The notes under the pieces were generated by a model, which was not told the DNA's origin, searched no databases, and was given only the letters and a program-made list of their open reading frames with translations. Both the position numbers and the translations under genes were made by a program. Positions 24,700-36,179 of a stretch of DNA of 64,000 bases are shown here, piece after piece. The stretch is from contig NW_019211457.1 in the NCBI RefSeq assembly GCF_002443255.2, positions 36,524,105 to 36,588,104 on the forward strand. Reading direction: 5' to 3'. Origin of the DNA: Varroa destructor (Eukaryota > Arthropoda > Arachnida > Mesostigmata > Varroidae). Each line of letters begins with the position of its first letter. Position 1 is the first letter of the stretch.

Positions 24700-25700
24700 A
24701 GAACATTAAACGTTGCGCAATCGGAAGAGCAAAGTGGGGAAAATTGCAAGTCGTTTGGTTGAAAAGCTTGTAACGACAAAAATATATTGTTCTCAATATC
24801 CGCAAAAGTGTATTGTATAACTCTTCGGATAAGTTTGCATCAATTCAAAGATGGACAGTTTGACACAACCAGAAACTTTGTGTGGAAGAAAACTTCTCCA
24901 AGATAGAAAGTTTACATCATATCATATTAAGAAACCGCATGCAAAACTTCATGTTGATAAAGAAAAACAAACCCTGACCAAACACATGTGTGGTGCGATT
25001 AAACTTCGTCATAAATATTTTTCTAAACTTAAGCGCTTTGTTTCTCTGGTTTTTTTGGCTTTATTTGAGATGTCATTTGTCCAGTAAATCAAATAACCAA
25101 AAAAGTGGCAATGGACCGGATGATGATGATGATGAAATTACCAAACGAAACGTCCATGATGTAAATGGACTGAATCATCAACTAAACGGCCAACAGTTGA
25201 GGACAGCAAAGTGAAGACATTGGAGCGCCCCAACAACTTTAAGAAGCGGGCTCTGAGGACTGGGGTATCATTTGCAGGTTTCTCACATGCTGTACGTAGA
25301 CATATTATTGCATATTGATTCATCGCTGGTTGCTTGATAAGTTAAGCACCCAGGCACATGATTCGCGATCAGAATTCTTCTCCTACTAATTGTTTCCATA
25401 CTTGAAGTAATAGTATTTAGGGTGGTTTTACCCATACACAAGCTGCCAGTTGATGACATACTATTTCCGAACTCACCTTAAAAATTAGGTTGTACCTAAT
25501 AGCAATATGAATGGATTTGCTCAACTACTTGTGAAAGGGATGCATGTTTCATAAGTAGACAGATTGGATATTAAAAACAGTTTCCCCCCACCGCTTCGCA
25601 ATATGCACTTCATCGCGACACCACACCATTGCCATCATTGCTACTATTGCTAGAAGAGTAATAAACACTTAGCATTTTTGCTGACTTACTGTCGTCTGTC
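24700..25700. other. unassigned stretch
   Basis: AT-rich. It includes 78- and 74-codon overlapping plus-strand frames at 24,851-25,214 that match no family. One of them reads through a (GAT)n repeat at about 25,120-25,135 as a run of Asp. Confidence 0.45.
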
Positions 25701-25708
25701 TGTCGCAG

Positions 25709-25861
25709 CTGATTCGGCAGCAACACCCCGTCTTCTTGAGTTTATTACGATCTTGCCGTCACCTAGTGGAGTTTCATCGTGTGCTTTCTCTGCTTCGCCT
25801 CGATAATTCTCGACGCCGTCTTCGTAGCGCCTGGTGCCAGCCTAGCTATTGGCCGACGTAG
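25709..25861 (+). other. candidate terminal coding exon
   Basis: A strong acceptor-like site (branch-like GCTGAC, then a pyrimidine-rich run ending TGTCGCAG at 25,708) is followed at once by 50 open codons and a TAG. The encoded segment starts LIRQQHPVFLSLLRSC and is rich in Leu and Arg. It has no ATG of its own, so it could only be an internal or last exon. In phase it would join the 24-codon block ending at 24,453, giving a 74-residue product that I do not recognise. The stretch is more GC-rich than its surroundings. The protein could equally be an artefact of a non-coding exon. Confidence 0.18.
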
Positions 25862-28410
25862 TTGTGGGCTAGCTCAATCTTCCAATCGTTGGGGAGGAGA
25901 ACGATAGGCGAATCCTTCACTCGAGAGACTGCTCGTTTCCTTTTGCACTCCTCCTCGACGAGCAGTAGCAGATCTGCACAGAGTCAGATATCTGTCATAC
26001 GGCGCACGAATCGTTTCTACCCATCCAGAAGCAAAGGTGACCATGCGTTGCGCGGTCGACCAGAACGTGTGCTTCCGGATCATTAACGTGGACGTACAGG
26101 AAAAAACCGCGGACAGCGACAGTCACGAAGCAGGAGATTTCCTTTTCCCTTTTATTGTTAGCTTCCTGTTTCCACTTACATCGCTGCTACCACAAATATT
26201 GCCATTTGCCTTTTGCTTACTGACTTCAGCATCGCGTAAAATCCCATATAGCTAGAACGAGTACGGTGGCAGTATAGGTAGTGCAGGCAGAAAAACACAC
26301 ATAGTTCGTAATTAGAAAAATCTTTGAGTAGAGCAAAAGTGTGGCTCCATCAACTCAAGGGCAAATGAAGAAATGGCGGTGAGAACAAGAAAGAAAGGTC
26401 CATCGAAGTGAAATACGTTATCCAAACCAAAATTTATTGTCGTCATGCTTTCTGTGAGCGGGCAGAAGCTGGATGTTTTTAGTCACACAAACGCTGAACC
26501 AGTTACAACAAACGAAGGCACTGATTCCGTTCCGTACCCGTATTTACGGACGGCAGCAATATCCTTTACTTACCCAGTTTTCTTTATTAAGTTGACATCG
26601 ATTGTGATAAAGCGGTCAGTGGGTTTGATGATTGCTACGCACTCGGTCAACCGATTTCGTACGTTGGCAGATATTATTTAGTAGGCTATGGTACGGCGCT
26701 AGCCTTTGTAAGCTTTTCGGGTAATTCTTACTGACCGGTATAAACATAACAACTAAAGCATTATTTTTTTCGCTCGTTTCTAAAGGTGAACTCAACGCTT
26801 GACGCTCTACTTTTCGTAGACGCTTGGCTGTTGTGCAATATTTCAGCTGACGTTGTGTACAATTAAGCGTCTAATAATAATACGCGCCGCGATATACGTT
26901 ATGTACAGTACTACATTATGAGAATACCGATCGGTTCGCATGTATTTTCTATGATTTTTCAGTCTACTAAACCTAGCTATTAATGAATGGTTCATTTCAG
27001 CATTCACTGTAATTTGCCATTCGAATCGCAGAAGTTATAGATTGGGTCTCAAACTGACGAGCCCACTTCCGGTTTGGTAACTAGAGTTGGGTTGGCATCT
27101 GTCTGCTTACGATTCCGCGGCAACCAGGTTCGTAAGCGACAGAACGCGAACCCTTTTCCTTGAATTCCAAAAGTTTTTTTGAGTATTGGTCTAGACGTTT
27201 AAACAGTGTTATGAGAATGGAAGCTTGAAATGTTACCTTATTAAATTAGTTCCGCGTACAATGACATAATCTAGTTTTTCAATCATGAAGGCCTGCGATG
27301 GGAAAATGAAGCCAAGCATCTTATTGGGTAGTAGCTGGTCCACTGATAATCGACAGAATGTGAAGTGTTTTCCATTTAAACTCTCATCTAATTCTGTTCG
27401 CTAAGGCAGTACCGGACGCACGACTTGAAACATTTATTTAAATTCATATGCAGAGCATTTGGGACAAACATTATATTGCTTAGTTATAAGCTTAATATGA
27501 ATGACAATAAATTGTTGGGTGAAGTTTTTTTTAGATGTACAGAAAGAGATATTCCTATCGGACATGTCTATCCGACATAATTGCCGTTCGCTCCGACCAT
27601 GGCTTTAGTTCCAGAACGAAATTGCCCTTAAATTATTCTCAAAAATGTCTCCTCTGAATCGCAAATAAGAACCTTAGCAAATTATATACCGGAATAGGAA
27701 ATTGTATTGCCTTTAACTTGGTCAGATACTGCAACCATAGTAACTTTACTTGCGTATTGCTCTTGTAAACTTTCCACGTAAAGTAATATAGTAGCTACGC
27801 GTCGATTTCAAATAGTGTAGAAGTTAGGACTATCAGTTATTCCAGGATATAACACGCAAATGCCTATCTCCGTCTAACTTGTGTGTTCTGCAAAAACAAT
27901 TGGATCGCAGTAAATATATGAACTCATATATTGGCCATTCGAGACAACGTTATATGTAGACGCTAGTAAGGTGCACCAGAACTCGTCAAATGCCATCTGA
28001 TAGTTCCACTATATTTTAAGCAAAGATGCATCTAAATTGGCAGCGCGATGTCTGGCCGACAAACGCTGCATTGAATCCATTGCGTTCTTGTCAAATTTTG
28101 ACCACGTAAGGATGTTATTGTTTTTAAAGTGAGTAGGGAGGTGCTTCATGTCCTACTCGACGAGAATTTGGCAGGCCTGCGTAGCGAAGCGAGATTTTTC
28201 GAATATAAAATTCATGCATGTGCATGGCTACTTCTATCTGTTGGAACGGTACCATGGCACATTTGGAGAAGATCTAGCTAATGACAATCTATATGCTATG
28301 AAAGAGTAAAAAAGCGTTTTTTTTTTTTTCTAGACGTCTAGACCGCAGTGAGTTTTCCTTTTAGCAGTAGTAGTGTTTCACGCGTTTTGCAAAAAGATGT
28401 GTGCACGTAC
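25862..28410. other. unassigned non-coding stretch
   Basis: The first 400 bases are GC-rich, with overlapping frames on both strands and no family match. The remainder is AT-rich with dense stops. No repeat beyond short homopolymers, and no RNA gene, is recognised. Confidence 0.45.
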
Positions 28411-28420
28411 ATTCATGCAC

Positions 28421-28679
28421 CGGCATGGAGTGGGCAGTGATAGTTTAAGTCAAACGTAGAAACTCTGAGTGTTTTATCAGCAGCGTTCATTTTTAGGTAT
28501 CTACCGTATTCGTACTTCTGAATTATGTATATACGTTGATTTATCTGTAGGCTCTGGTTATAACTGGATATGATTGGAGATGACTCAACGCCGTTTAGTA
28601 ACTCGGAAATAACGAAACACACAAAATACACTGAGAGCCAGTGACGGGCTCGACAACAGGAATTGCTTTTATCAGCCAT
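28421..28679 (-). CDS. candidate first coding exon of a secreted protein, weakly FGF-like
   Basis: An 88-codon frame starts at an ATG with G at -3 and +4 and runs to a stop at 28,413-28,415. TTTTAGTGTTTCAG, an acceptor-like site, ends 9 bases upstream, as if a 5' leader were spliced on. Residues 14-24 (WLSVYFVCFVI) form a hydrophobic signal core and a cut near VES|S (33-34) is plausible. Residues 39-75 (SYN, LQ, R-I-Y, EYGRYLKM, DKTLRVST) resemble the first beta strands of FGF-family beta-trefoils such as FGF7/10, whose first coding exon also covers signal peptide plus these strands and ends soon after. The best donor here is GCCG followed by GTGCAT (28,419-28,420), which is weak. The FGF reading rests on a loose pattern by eye. 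A chance frame or another secreted family remains possible. No second exon was found upstream or downstream. Confidence 0.3.
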
Positions 28680-29561
28680 ACCGAATGTCTGAAACACTAA
28701 AAGTTAATATGGCGTTTAAGCCAAATAGATCTGATAAAAGTGGATGGTAACCCGTTAACTGACAGCAGATGAGACGTGGCACTGCGAGTTTCTGCGCTTT
28801 TCAGAACTAGCGTTAGCTTGCTTTAAGGCTGACGCTGAACGCTGGCCTTCAGGTCATCACAGATTCTATTCAGATATTGGCTTTTGGCCCTTCGATCTCT
28901 TGACGTTCATTTTACTCGCTTGCTTGGCTTGCTCCGGCCCTCCAGAACTGAGTTCGTCTTGCGCTCGCCCAGGTTCCCTTGTTCCCTTCTGCTTGCACAG
29001 TGGGTACATGTATAAGTAAGCGCGAAATGAAAAACTCCGCGAGCAAAAGCAGGATGAAAAAGAGGCAGAGGCAAGATGAGAGAATTTAGATGTATCTGGC
29101 CTTCGTACTTTTACCGGGCCTATTTCTCCGCGTTCCTTTTTTGGACAAGAACTGGCCAGTTTCCTCGCAGCCTAACTCCCGTTTAGTCGGCCTTAACGAC
29201 GTGGTCCGAGTAAAGAACGTGGTGATAGAAGCAAGGTCTAAACGAAAGAAAGAATGAGGCGCAAAGTAGAAAAAAGCGCGAAGCAAGGGTACTATAGATA
29301 CATTTGATAAATGGCACTATTTCCACATAGGCCACTGCCTGCAGCCATCTGTCGCCGGAATCTTACATACATTGAGTACAACAACCCGTAGAGGGTCTCG
29401 TCGCGTTTGGCTGAACTCCATACCTCGGACCACCGCTTAGCCTAACCCAACAGGCCTTTATAACAACAGCGCTTCTACGGCAAAAAAAACTTATTTTAGT
29501 ACAGTTCGCACAACGAGCTTACGAAGCTCACTGAGTCAATCCTGAGTTGCTCTCCTAGTCG

Positions 29562-29597
29562 GCCGCCCGCCCGCCCGCCCGCCCGCCCGCTCGCTCG
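29562..29597. repeat. (GCCC)n tetranucleotide repeat
   Basis: About six GCCC units followed by two GCTC units in an otherwise ordinary region. The opposite strand has runs of three G, so G-quadruplex formation is possible. Confidence 0.9.
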
Positions 29598-32500
29598 AAC
29601 TGCTTACCCTTAATAGTGGCTTCTAGGGGAAGCCAACGATAGAACACTATAAGAGGGCGTTTAGAGCAAAGGATGAGACGAACTGACATTAGAAAGGGAT
29701 CAGCTCGTTGATGACCTAGATTTGTAGGTATCATCTCAGGGCGCAGGCAGTGGCAATGGCAATGGTTGCCGTTTACGTTCGTCTACATGAGATGGACGAG
29801 TCCTCTCTGACGATCCTTGTATACGATTCGGTCGCACCGGTCCTTGTTAAGTCACTTCGTCTGTCGAGGGACTGACTGTTCAACGACCCGATGCCGTCAA
29901 GTAGAATCGTAGGACACGCCCGAAAAAACACTCTACACTTGATACATATGCGAGACAATCATCGTCTAATCTGAGAAATAAAATATGAATACTATTTTTA
30001 CGCTATGTAAATACACGACGAAAATGGTGAAAATCCAAGTTAAATCATGCATTTTTGCCTTAATGCTTTAGGAGAAGCGAGAACAAACGCTAAAAAATGG
30101 AAAGGGTCTGGATAGTTCAAATTTAGTTCTAATAGTACGTAGATCGGTTCGATCTTAACTCGATAAAGTGAACTTTGCGTTGAAAACAGGGAAAATTAAT
30201 TTAAAGATGAAATGAAGCGTTAGAACATTTGTTCGCCAATATTAAATGCCCAAGCTGCTCGGATCGATGAAATTCGTTAACGGGAACTATTGCTCATAAA
30301 TGGCATGATGAGAGAGGTTTAACACCAAAGCTTTTGACACTTCTCGTATGGCTAATGATTGAAAAAAATCATTATTTTTATAATTAAGGACAAATCTTAG
30401 CCAGTTTATTGTCGGATGAATTAGTAGATAAACATTTCTCATAAAATAACAAAAGTCAGTTTATGTAAAAACTATGTTATGAAAAGACTGTTACATCGAA
30501 AAGCAGTAGTTGCTTCAGTGTACGATATCATAGAGTTTCACTTTGTATTACTTATGTTGCACAATATACGGTTCATCCTTGCTTTTGACATTTATCTAAG
30601 TCAAACAGTTCACTCGGCACCTCGATTAGGATTCCATTGTGATTTCGCTAGTGGCTTTATGGTTTGGCACTATCACTGCACGTAAGGATATCAAATGATG
30701 GAATACCAAAATACGTATCGGTTTCTGTTACCTCACACGGAAACTGTTCGATGTATCCCTCAAAAGCCTTACCTCAAAAGACCTTAACAATTTTAGACTG
30801 AGTGTTGTCGGTAGTGGTGACGGTGCAAAATAAGATTCAATATTGTTGTCCCGGATCAACCAAGAGATTAATAGGTGCGGCATATGAAGCCCATTCTTCT
30901 TTTTGTTCCTCTCTAGAATTTCTCTTCTTGTGGACTCAGAAGCTGGATCGTCAATTTGAATGATGACTTGCAGAAAAGTCATGAAATTACTCCCGTAAAA
31001 GATAGATCCATGGGGCAGATAGCAGCACAAGAAATAGGTGTACACTGATCTGACATGAAATCTAGCCACATATGGTGTGACATAGTCTAGAAAAAAAGGG
31101 GTAACCCAAATAGCCGCCTTTAATAACGAAAATTTCAAGAGCGAAACGGATACGTCGTTTTATACATTTACCAAAAAAAAGAAAAAAAAAACTTACATAT
31201 ATTTTGCGTCGCTAAACATTAAGGAACTTGCCAGATAGATTCAGTTTTGACGGCAGTGGCATACAAGTAATTATAGAGAATATATCTCTTACGCACTTTT
31301 GAACATATTTTTATACCATAGAAGCTTATTCGTTAAACCTAAGTGTCATTATATTTGTCTGTCTTAAACTTTATGCGTTTATGTGTGGTTTCTAGATGTC
31401 TAGTGATATGGTTCCTATTATAATATTGCGTGGCATGAATACAAGCATGATTTTCCCGCATTAGAAAATGGTCATACTGAGCATCCAACGTGTATTCTTT
31501 TTCGCAGAAAATCTCATAAGGTACTTCTTATTCATTCTAACTTGTTACGAAACTCCCTCGTTAAGCTGCAGGCACTACTGTGTACAAAGGACAGCCGTCC
31601 TTTGTTGATTAAAAACAATACGCCCTATGTATATTTGTAAGTTTTTTGCTATTTTATCGCATTATCATTTGTTAACATAGACTTCATTAAAACATGGCAA
31701 CTATTTCCTTTTTTTTTGCTAAAGGATAGTAATAGAGGCTAAAGTTGTTTTTGTGTGATACAAGCAGTAAAACTTAAAGATACTAATCACACCCCCTGCC
31801 ACCTCCACTCTTACGTTTGCCGTTCTTGTAGCGTTCGCGACTAGCTTGAAGCTTTTGATAAGTTATATTTTTTAGTCCCACAGGTATACAGCGTCGAACA
31901 TTTTTTTTCTGGTTTGACATTGCAGACACGTCGAACGAAGTAGCATAGTGTTCATTACAACCTATTGGATGATATTACAAAGCCTCTTTTTTCTCACGCT
32001 GAGGCTCAAACTTATAAGCAGTATATCTGGACCCTTTACGACTGTCGCATAGCGCTGATTTGTCAAGCCGTAGCAAAAACGATTTTTAAAAAGAAGTACT
32101 TTTTAGACGTTTGCTCGTGAATTACATCTGAAAGAGTTCCATAACCCCTAATAATGAGGATCTTCTACTGAAGATATATTCGAAGAGACAACTAGCTTTC
32201 TGTTGATACAAATGCTTCTTTTTTTTTTCTTCACTTACTTATAACTATTTGATTCGCGGTACGCAAGAACATTTTGCCAAGTCAACCATTTTCATTTGCT
32301 TGTTCCATGATTGGTTCAACTTTCAGTGGCGAACTTACCTAAAGTACAAAAGTTAAAACTGATTATATATGTTATAGTTGCAAAAATATTAATTAGATAC
32401 AGCGCAAGCGTTTTGACCAGGAGTATGAATAATTTTTTTTTTGACAAAAGACGAATTGACAGGTACTCAAGCATTATCTGGTTTTTAGTGAAATTAATTA

Positions 32501-32907
32501 AATACCGAAATCGTATAGCAAATAGAAAAAAATTATTATATATAAATATAATTGACAGCGGCTGGGTCAGTTACGTGGGCTTTTCAGTTATTAATTTAAC
32601 TAATATGTTTACACATTAAAGACATACGTGTAAAGATAGTATTTATTGTATTATCTATCCAATTTATATTATTAATACATTTTATTAGGTAAACACTTAG
32701 TAGATAATAACGTATAATTATTTAATATTTATTACAATTATCGCTGTTATTATGTAATATCAAGTCTGTCGGAAAACAAATCTAGGTTTCCCCATAGTCA
32801 TATCTATAGTGATCGTCCTGAAATCCTTTGCTTTGAAAATAATGGAATTTTCTTTGTTTGCTCGCGCACTCTAGAGAGCGTGAACGGTTATTTGCCCTGT
32901 CTATACC

Positions 32908-32934
<27 letters not shown>
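32908..32934. repeat. (TA)13 microsatellite
   Basis: About thirteen TA units, seen directly. Confidence 0.95.
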
Positions 32935-32938
<4 letters not shown>

Positions 32939-33130
32939 CGATGTATTTCTTCATCATTTTTTGTCAGTATAATTCAGCGTTTATCGACAAACATTGAGGA
33001 CTTATTAGGCATCAGACCAACAATAGAAGCTTCTGCAGCTTTTTTAGAATAACCTCCTGCCGGTGCAGTTATTTCCACCAACTAATATTGCAGAGTATCT
33101 ATTTTCATCACATGTCCCAATTAGGTATAA

Positions 33131-33190
33131 GAGTGAGTCATTGTGGTAACGTGAGGGCAAAAAACGTCTCGTGTGTTCAATCCCTAATCG
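33131..33190 (+). repeat. tRNA-derived SINE-like promoter remnant
   Basis: TGAGTCATTGTGG (from 33,134) resembles an A box with a two-base insertion, and TGTTCAATCCC at 33,174-33,184 resembles a B box. They lie 40 bases apart, close to tRNA spacing. Between them, GAGGGC-AAAAAAC-GTCTC is shaped like a decayed anticodon stem and loop. It is not a functional tRNA. A tRNA-derived SINE or tRNA pseudogene is the best explanation. Confidence 0.35.
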
Positions 33191-35755
33191 CAGAAGGCGG
33201 CACTCGTCCTTCTTAACTCACTAATCTAACCTAAATAAATAAGTGTGGTGTTTTTATATATACCAAATCTGAGTGCCAATACCGGTGATCCTTTAGGTGG
33301 GTCGACTTCTCTCGGATCTTTCTGACTCCTCGTTATTGATATTTCGAGCTTAAAAATCCCCTTTTCGGAATCTTTTTCCTCACAGTGTTTTCCGTTGGTA
33401 TGTCTTTCAGTTTGTTTCTAACTTTTACCGGATACAACGTCCACATGGCTAACAAACACTTAGCCGTTATAATTCCGATATAAAGCTTATATTAACAAAT
33501 CAGGCGATTTTTTTAAAATTCTCTTTAGATCACCGCATTCGTTTGCTAAAGGCTCCGTTGACGATATTCGAGTGAACGATTTTAGATTCCGAAGAGTAGA
33601 AATGCATCTTGAATATAAAAAATACCGCTATTTTGTGTCACCTTGTTATAGCATAGCGATGTCTTAAAGTATGACTCATGAAATATGAATCATGTCTGCC
33701 AGCCTTTAAATAACAAATCAGTCTATGCCCTAAGCTGTTTTGGCATTGACCTAAGCGTATTTTTTGCTCGTATATTCGAACATAAAATTTGAGGGTCAAG
33801 CTTATATTTATGAGGACCGGGCATCTGGTTGTCATCCTGTTTAGCCCAGCCAGCCACTCTTCAGTTCCTCAAGCTATCCTGCCAAAACGCCAATTTCTAG
33901 ACAAGTTTTGCCGTCGTTCTAGCGAATTCCTCCGAATTTGGTAAACCAGTCCTTATTTTTCCTCACCCCCCAGAGTAGAGTGTTAGCACAGGTTTTCCTT
34001 CACTCTGGGGCGCCTGATCGCGACGATTGCCGCCGGGGTTAGATCCGGGCGTGGCAGCGGCAAAGTCAAATGCACCGGCAATAGCAGCAACAAGAACAGC
34101 GCTGGCAAGCTGAGCCTTCAGTTGGGAAGAAGTTGTTTCGAGCGATCTCTGATAATGGTTCGCTCACAGAAGCAGTGCAGCCAGTAAAGTCGTAGATGTG
34201 CTGAAAAAACTGAAAGAGCCTTGGGAAAGATGTCACGCTACCGGCTGCTGCTACACGCACATGGGCTCTCTCGAGCATTCAGACTGTTAGCACAACCGTT
34301 ACAGTCGAACTGCTAATACTATGGACAATAGTGTTAGTCTGACCCAAAACACTTCCCCACATTCGAACACCATAGATATAGATGTCTTTCATCTATAAGT
34401 TTTACCAGATCGTTCGATCTACAACACTTTGTATGGAATAGGATAAACGCTAGAGACAAATGTCTAGCCATTGCATAATTTGACAATACGTTTTTAAGCT
34501 GCTCGCAGCAGCTGTGCATGTGGGGCATTCGTTCTCCAAGGAAATATTATCTATTTAACTTACTCCTTGCTCCTTTAAGTAGTTTCCCACACAAAACGGT
34601 ATGGTGAGGATTAAGGGTTACGCGAGATGCGGTTGTAATAATTGTAGACTTTCATAAAATCAACTGGGTTTATACCGTGAAACACTTTACGAAGCTTTTT
34701 AATAACTGTAACCTCGCAATCTCTAGTCTGCAAGATCTTCTAGTGTAAAATTTCTCATGTTATTAGGATTTGTGGCCATTTTCATTATTTTAAAGCTTGC
34801 TGGGACACTTCAAGGAAATCTAGACCGACATAAGTAATGCAACGTAAAAAATTGCTAGTAACGTCAATCATCAACTATGCAATAAGTATATAGTAATATA
34901 GATTGGTTTCTAGATAAATAGGCGATCATGAAACTGCTACATAATCAAATAGAGCCCTGACAAAAATACCTGCCCCCCCCCCCCCCATCGATTATTCAGA
35001 TCAGACGTTTGTACTAGTAGTAATATATGTGCTCGTAAATTTTCGACCATCGTGAAATATGCAACATCCTCGCGAAGGATTTGTAAATTGCAAAAATTAT
35101 TTCCCATGGTAATTTCGTTTTCTCCAGATGTCTACCTTTTCTGCTATATGATTACAACTAAAGACCTTCAACTGGCGAAATATCAGCCGTTTCATCCTAC
35201 ATGTATCGCACTAATCATATATAAACATTTAGATTATACCCGATTCTATCGTTTTCAGTAATAGACCCGAATAGAATAGAGGCGTAACGCTCTGTTGATC
35301 ACAGCTCCAATTGTGTCGGAATCCTCGCCTACTCGAGGTGGTTTTATATGCATAGTGTTCTAGCGAATATAACCCTTTCTGAATAAGCCGAAGTTCGGTA
35401 AAATACGCCGCATGTGGAAGACCTATTGCCCCTAAGACCCTGTTTGTCAGACTAACGGCCACATTTAAGACATGAAAGAGCGCGCGGCTTCGGCAGTAAA
35501 TAGTTGCATATCTAGCTACTTTAAGAGCTTGCCTTCATTTTCCCTTTCTATCTTATCCGCATCGAAACAGTTACTATCACAACCAATATCTACATATATT
35601 GTATATTTATTTCGGATAGCTTGCGCATGCTTGACATTTTCTTTCTTCTGCCTCGCCGTTTTACTATATTGCAAGCACTGCACCTCTGCCTGCGGCTCGT
35701 CGCTTGCAGTCACCACACGCAAACTCTTCGTCCGGCCCTGACCTGATTCCGTCTA
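33191..35755. other. unassigned non-coding stretch
   Basis: No gene is recognised. A run of 14 C lies at 34,973-34,986. Frames of up to 89 codons show no family match. Confidence 0.45.
34973..34986. repeat. C14 homopolymer
   Basis: Fourteen consecutive C, unusual in AT-rich surroundings. Its length is likely to be inaccurate in the assembly. Confidence 0.9.
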
Positions 35756-35949
35756 ATGCCCTCTCCATTATTTGCGACTGTTCTTGAGTCTATCTCTTCA
35801 TCCTTTCTGATATCTATTTTTCGTTTTCCATTTCTTTGTCGTCTCTTGTTTTTTTGGCCTTCTTCCACTTTGACGTCTTCCTTTCAATTCGGTTTTCTTC
35901 CTTTTTTTCCTTTGCTTCTTTTGGCTTCCTTCATGCACTTTCTTTTCAG
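35756..35949 (+). promoter_or_regulatory. long polypyrimidine tract ending in a splice-acceptor-like site
   Basis: About 190 bases of mostly C and T (with scattered G/A) end in CACTTTCTTTTCAG at 35,949, a strong 3' splice site by consensus. Just after it, one frame reads ENVVDV, then seven Ala codons from a (GCT)7 repeat, then TIAIFPRTIVPRLC and a stop. No clear donor was found, so an exon is only suggested. The tract might also simply be low-complexity DNA. Confidence 0.3.
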
Positions 35950-35967
35950 ATGAAAATGTCGTAGACG

Positions 35968-35990
35968 TTGCTGCTGCTGCTGCTGCTGCT
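35968..35990. repeat. (CTG/GCT)7 trinucleotide repeat
   Basis: Seven GCT/CTG units, directly downstream of the acceptor-like site. In one frame it encodes seven alanines. Confidence 0.9.
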
Positions 35991-36033
35991 ACTATTGCTA
36001 TTTTTCCGCGTACAATCGTACCTAGGCTGTGCT

Positions 36034-36049
36034 AGCGCCACTTGGCGCT
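36034..36049. promoter_or_regulatory. AGCGCCA-CT-TGGCGCT palindrome, insulator-like
   Basis: Seven-base perfect arms around a CT centre. The half-site TGGCGCT matches the core of arthropod CTCF-type motifs (A-GGTGGCGC style), but the motif is short and a chance hit is possible. Confidence 0.25.
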
Positions 36050-36179
36050 CAGTTGCTCTGACGACTTTTCCAGGGCTTCTGGGAACCGCTATCAACGAAG
36101 ACTGTTACATTTTTTTAAAATTTTTCATCGTCGATTATTTGCTCCTTCTTCTTGATGAAGGAAGACGTCTGTTTATTTG

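Larger units (their letters stand above)
28698..33133. other. unassigned non-coding stretch
   Basis: Contains a GCCC repeat at 29,562-29,597 and (TA)n at 32,908-32,934. A 136-codon minus-strand frame at 30,728-31,138 has no family resemblance and is not called as a gene. The part at 32,150-32,760 is extremely AT-rich. Confidence 0.45.

Noticed and set aside
30728..31138. 136-codon minus-strand open frame
   Set aside because: No recognisable motif; hydrophobic and basic patches are unremarkable and the length is near chance expectation.
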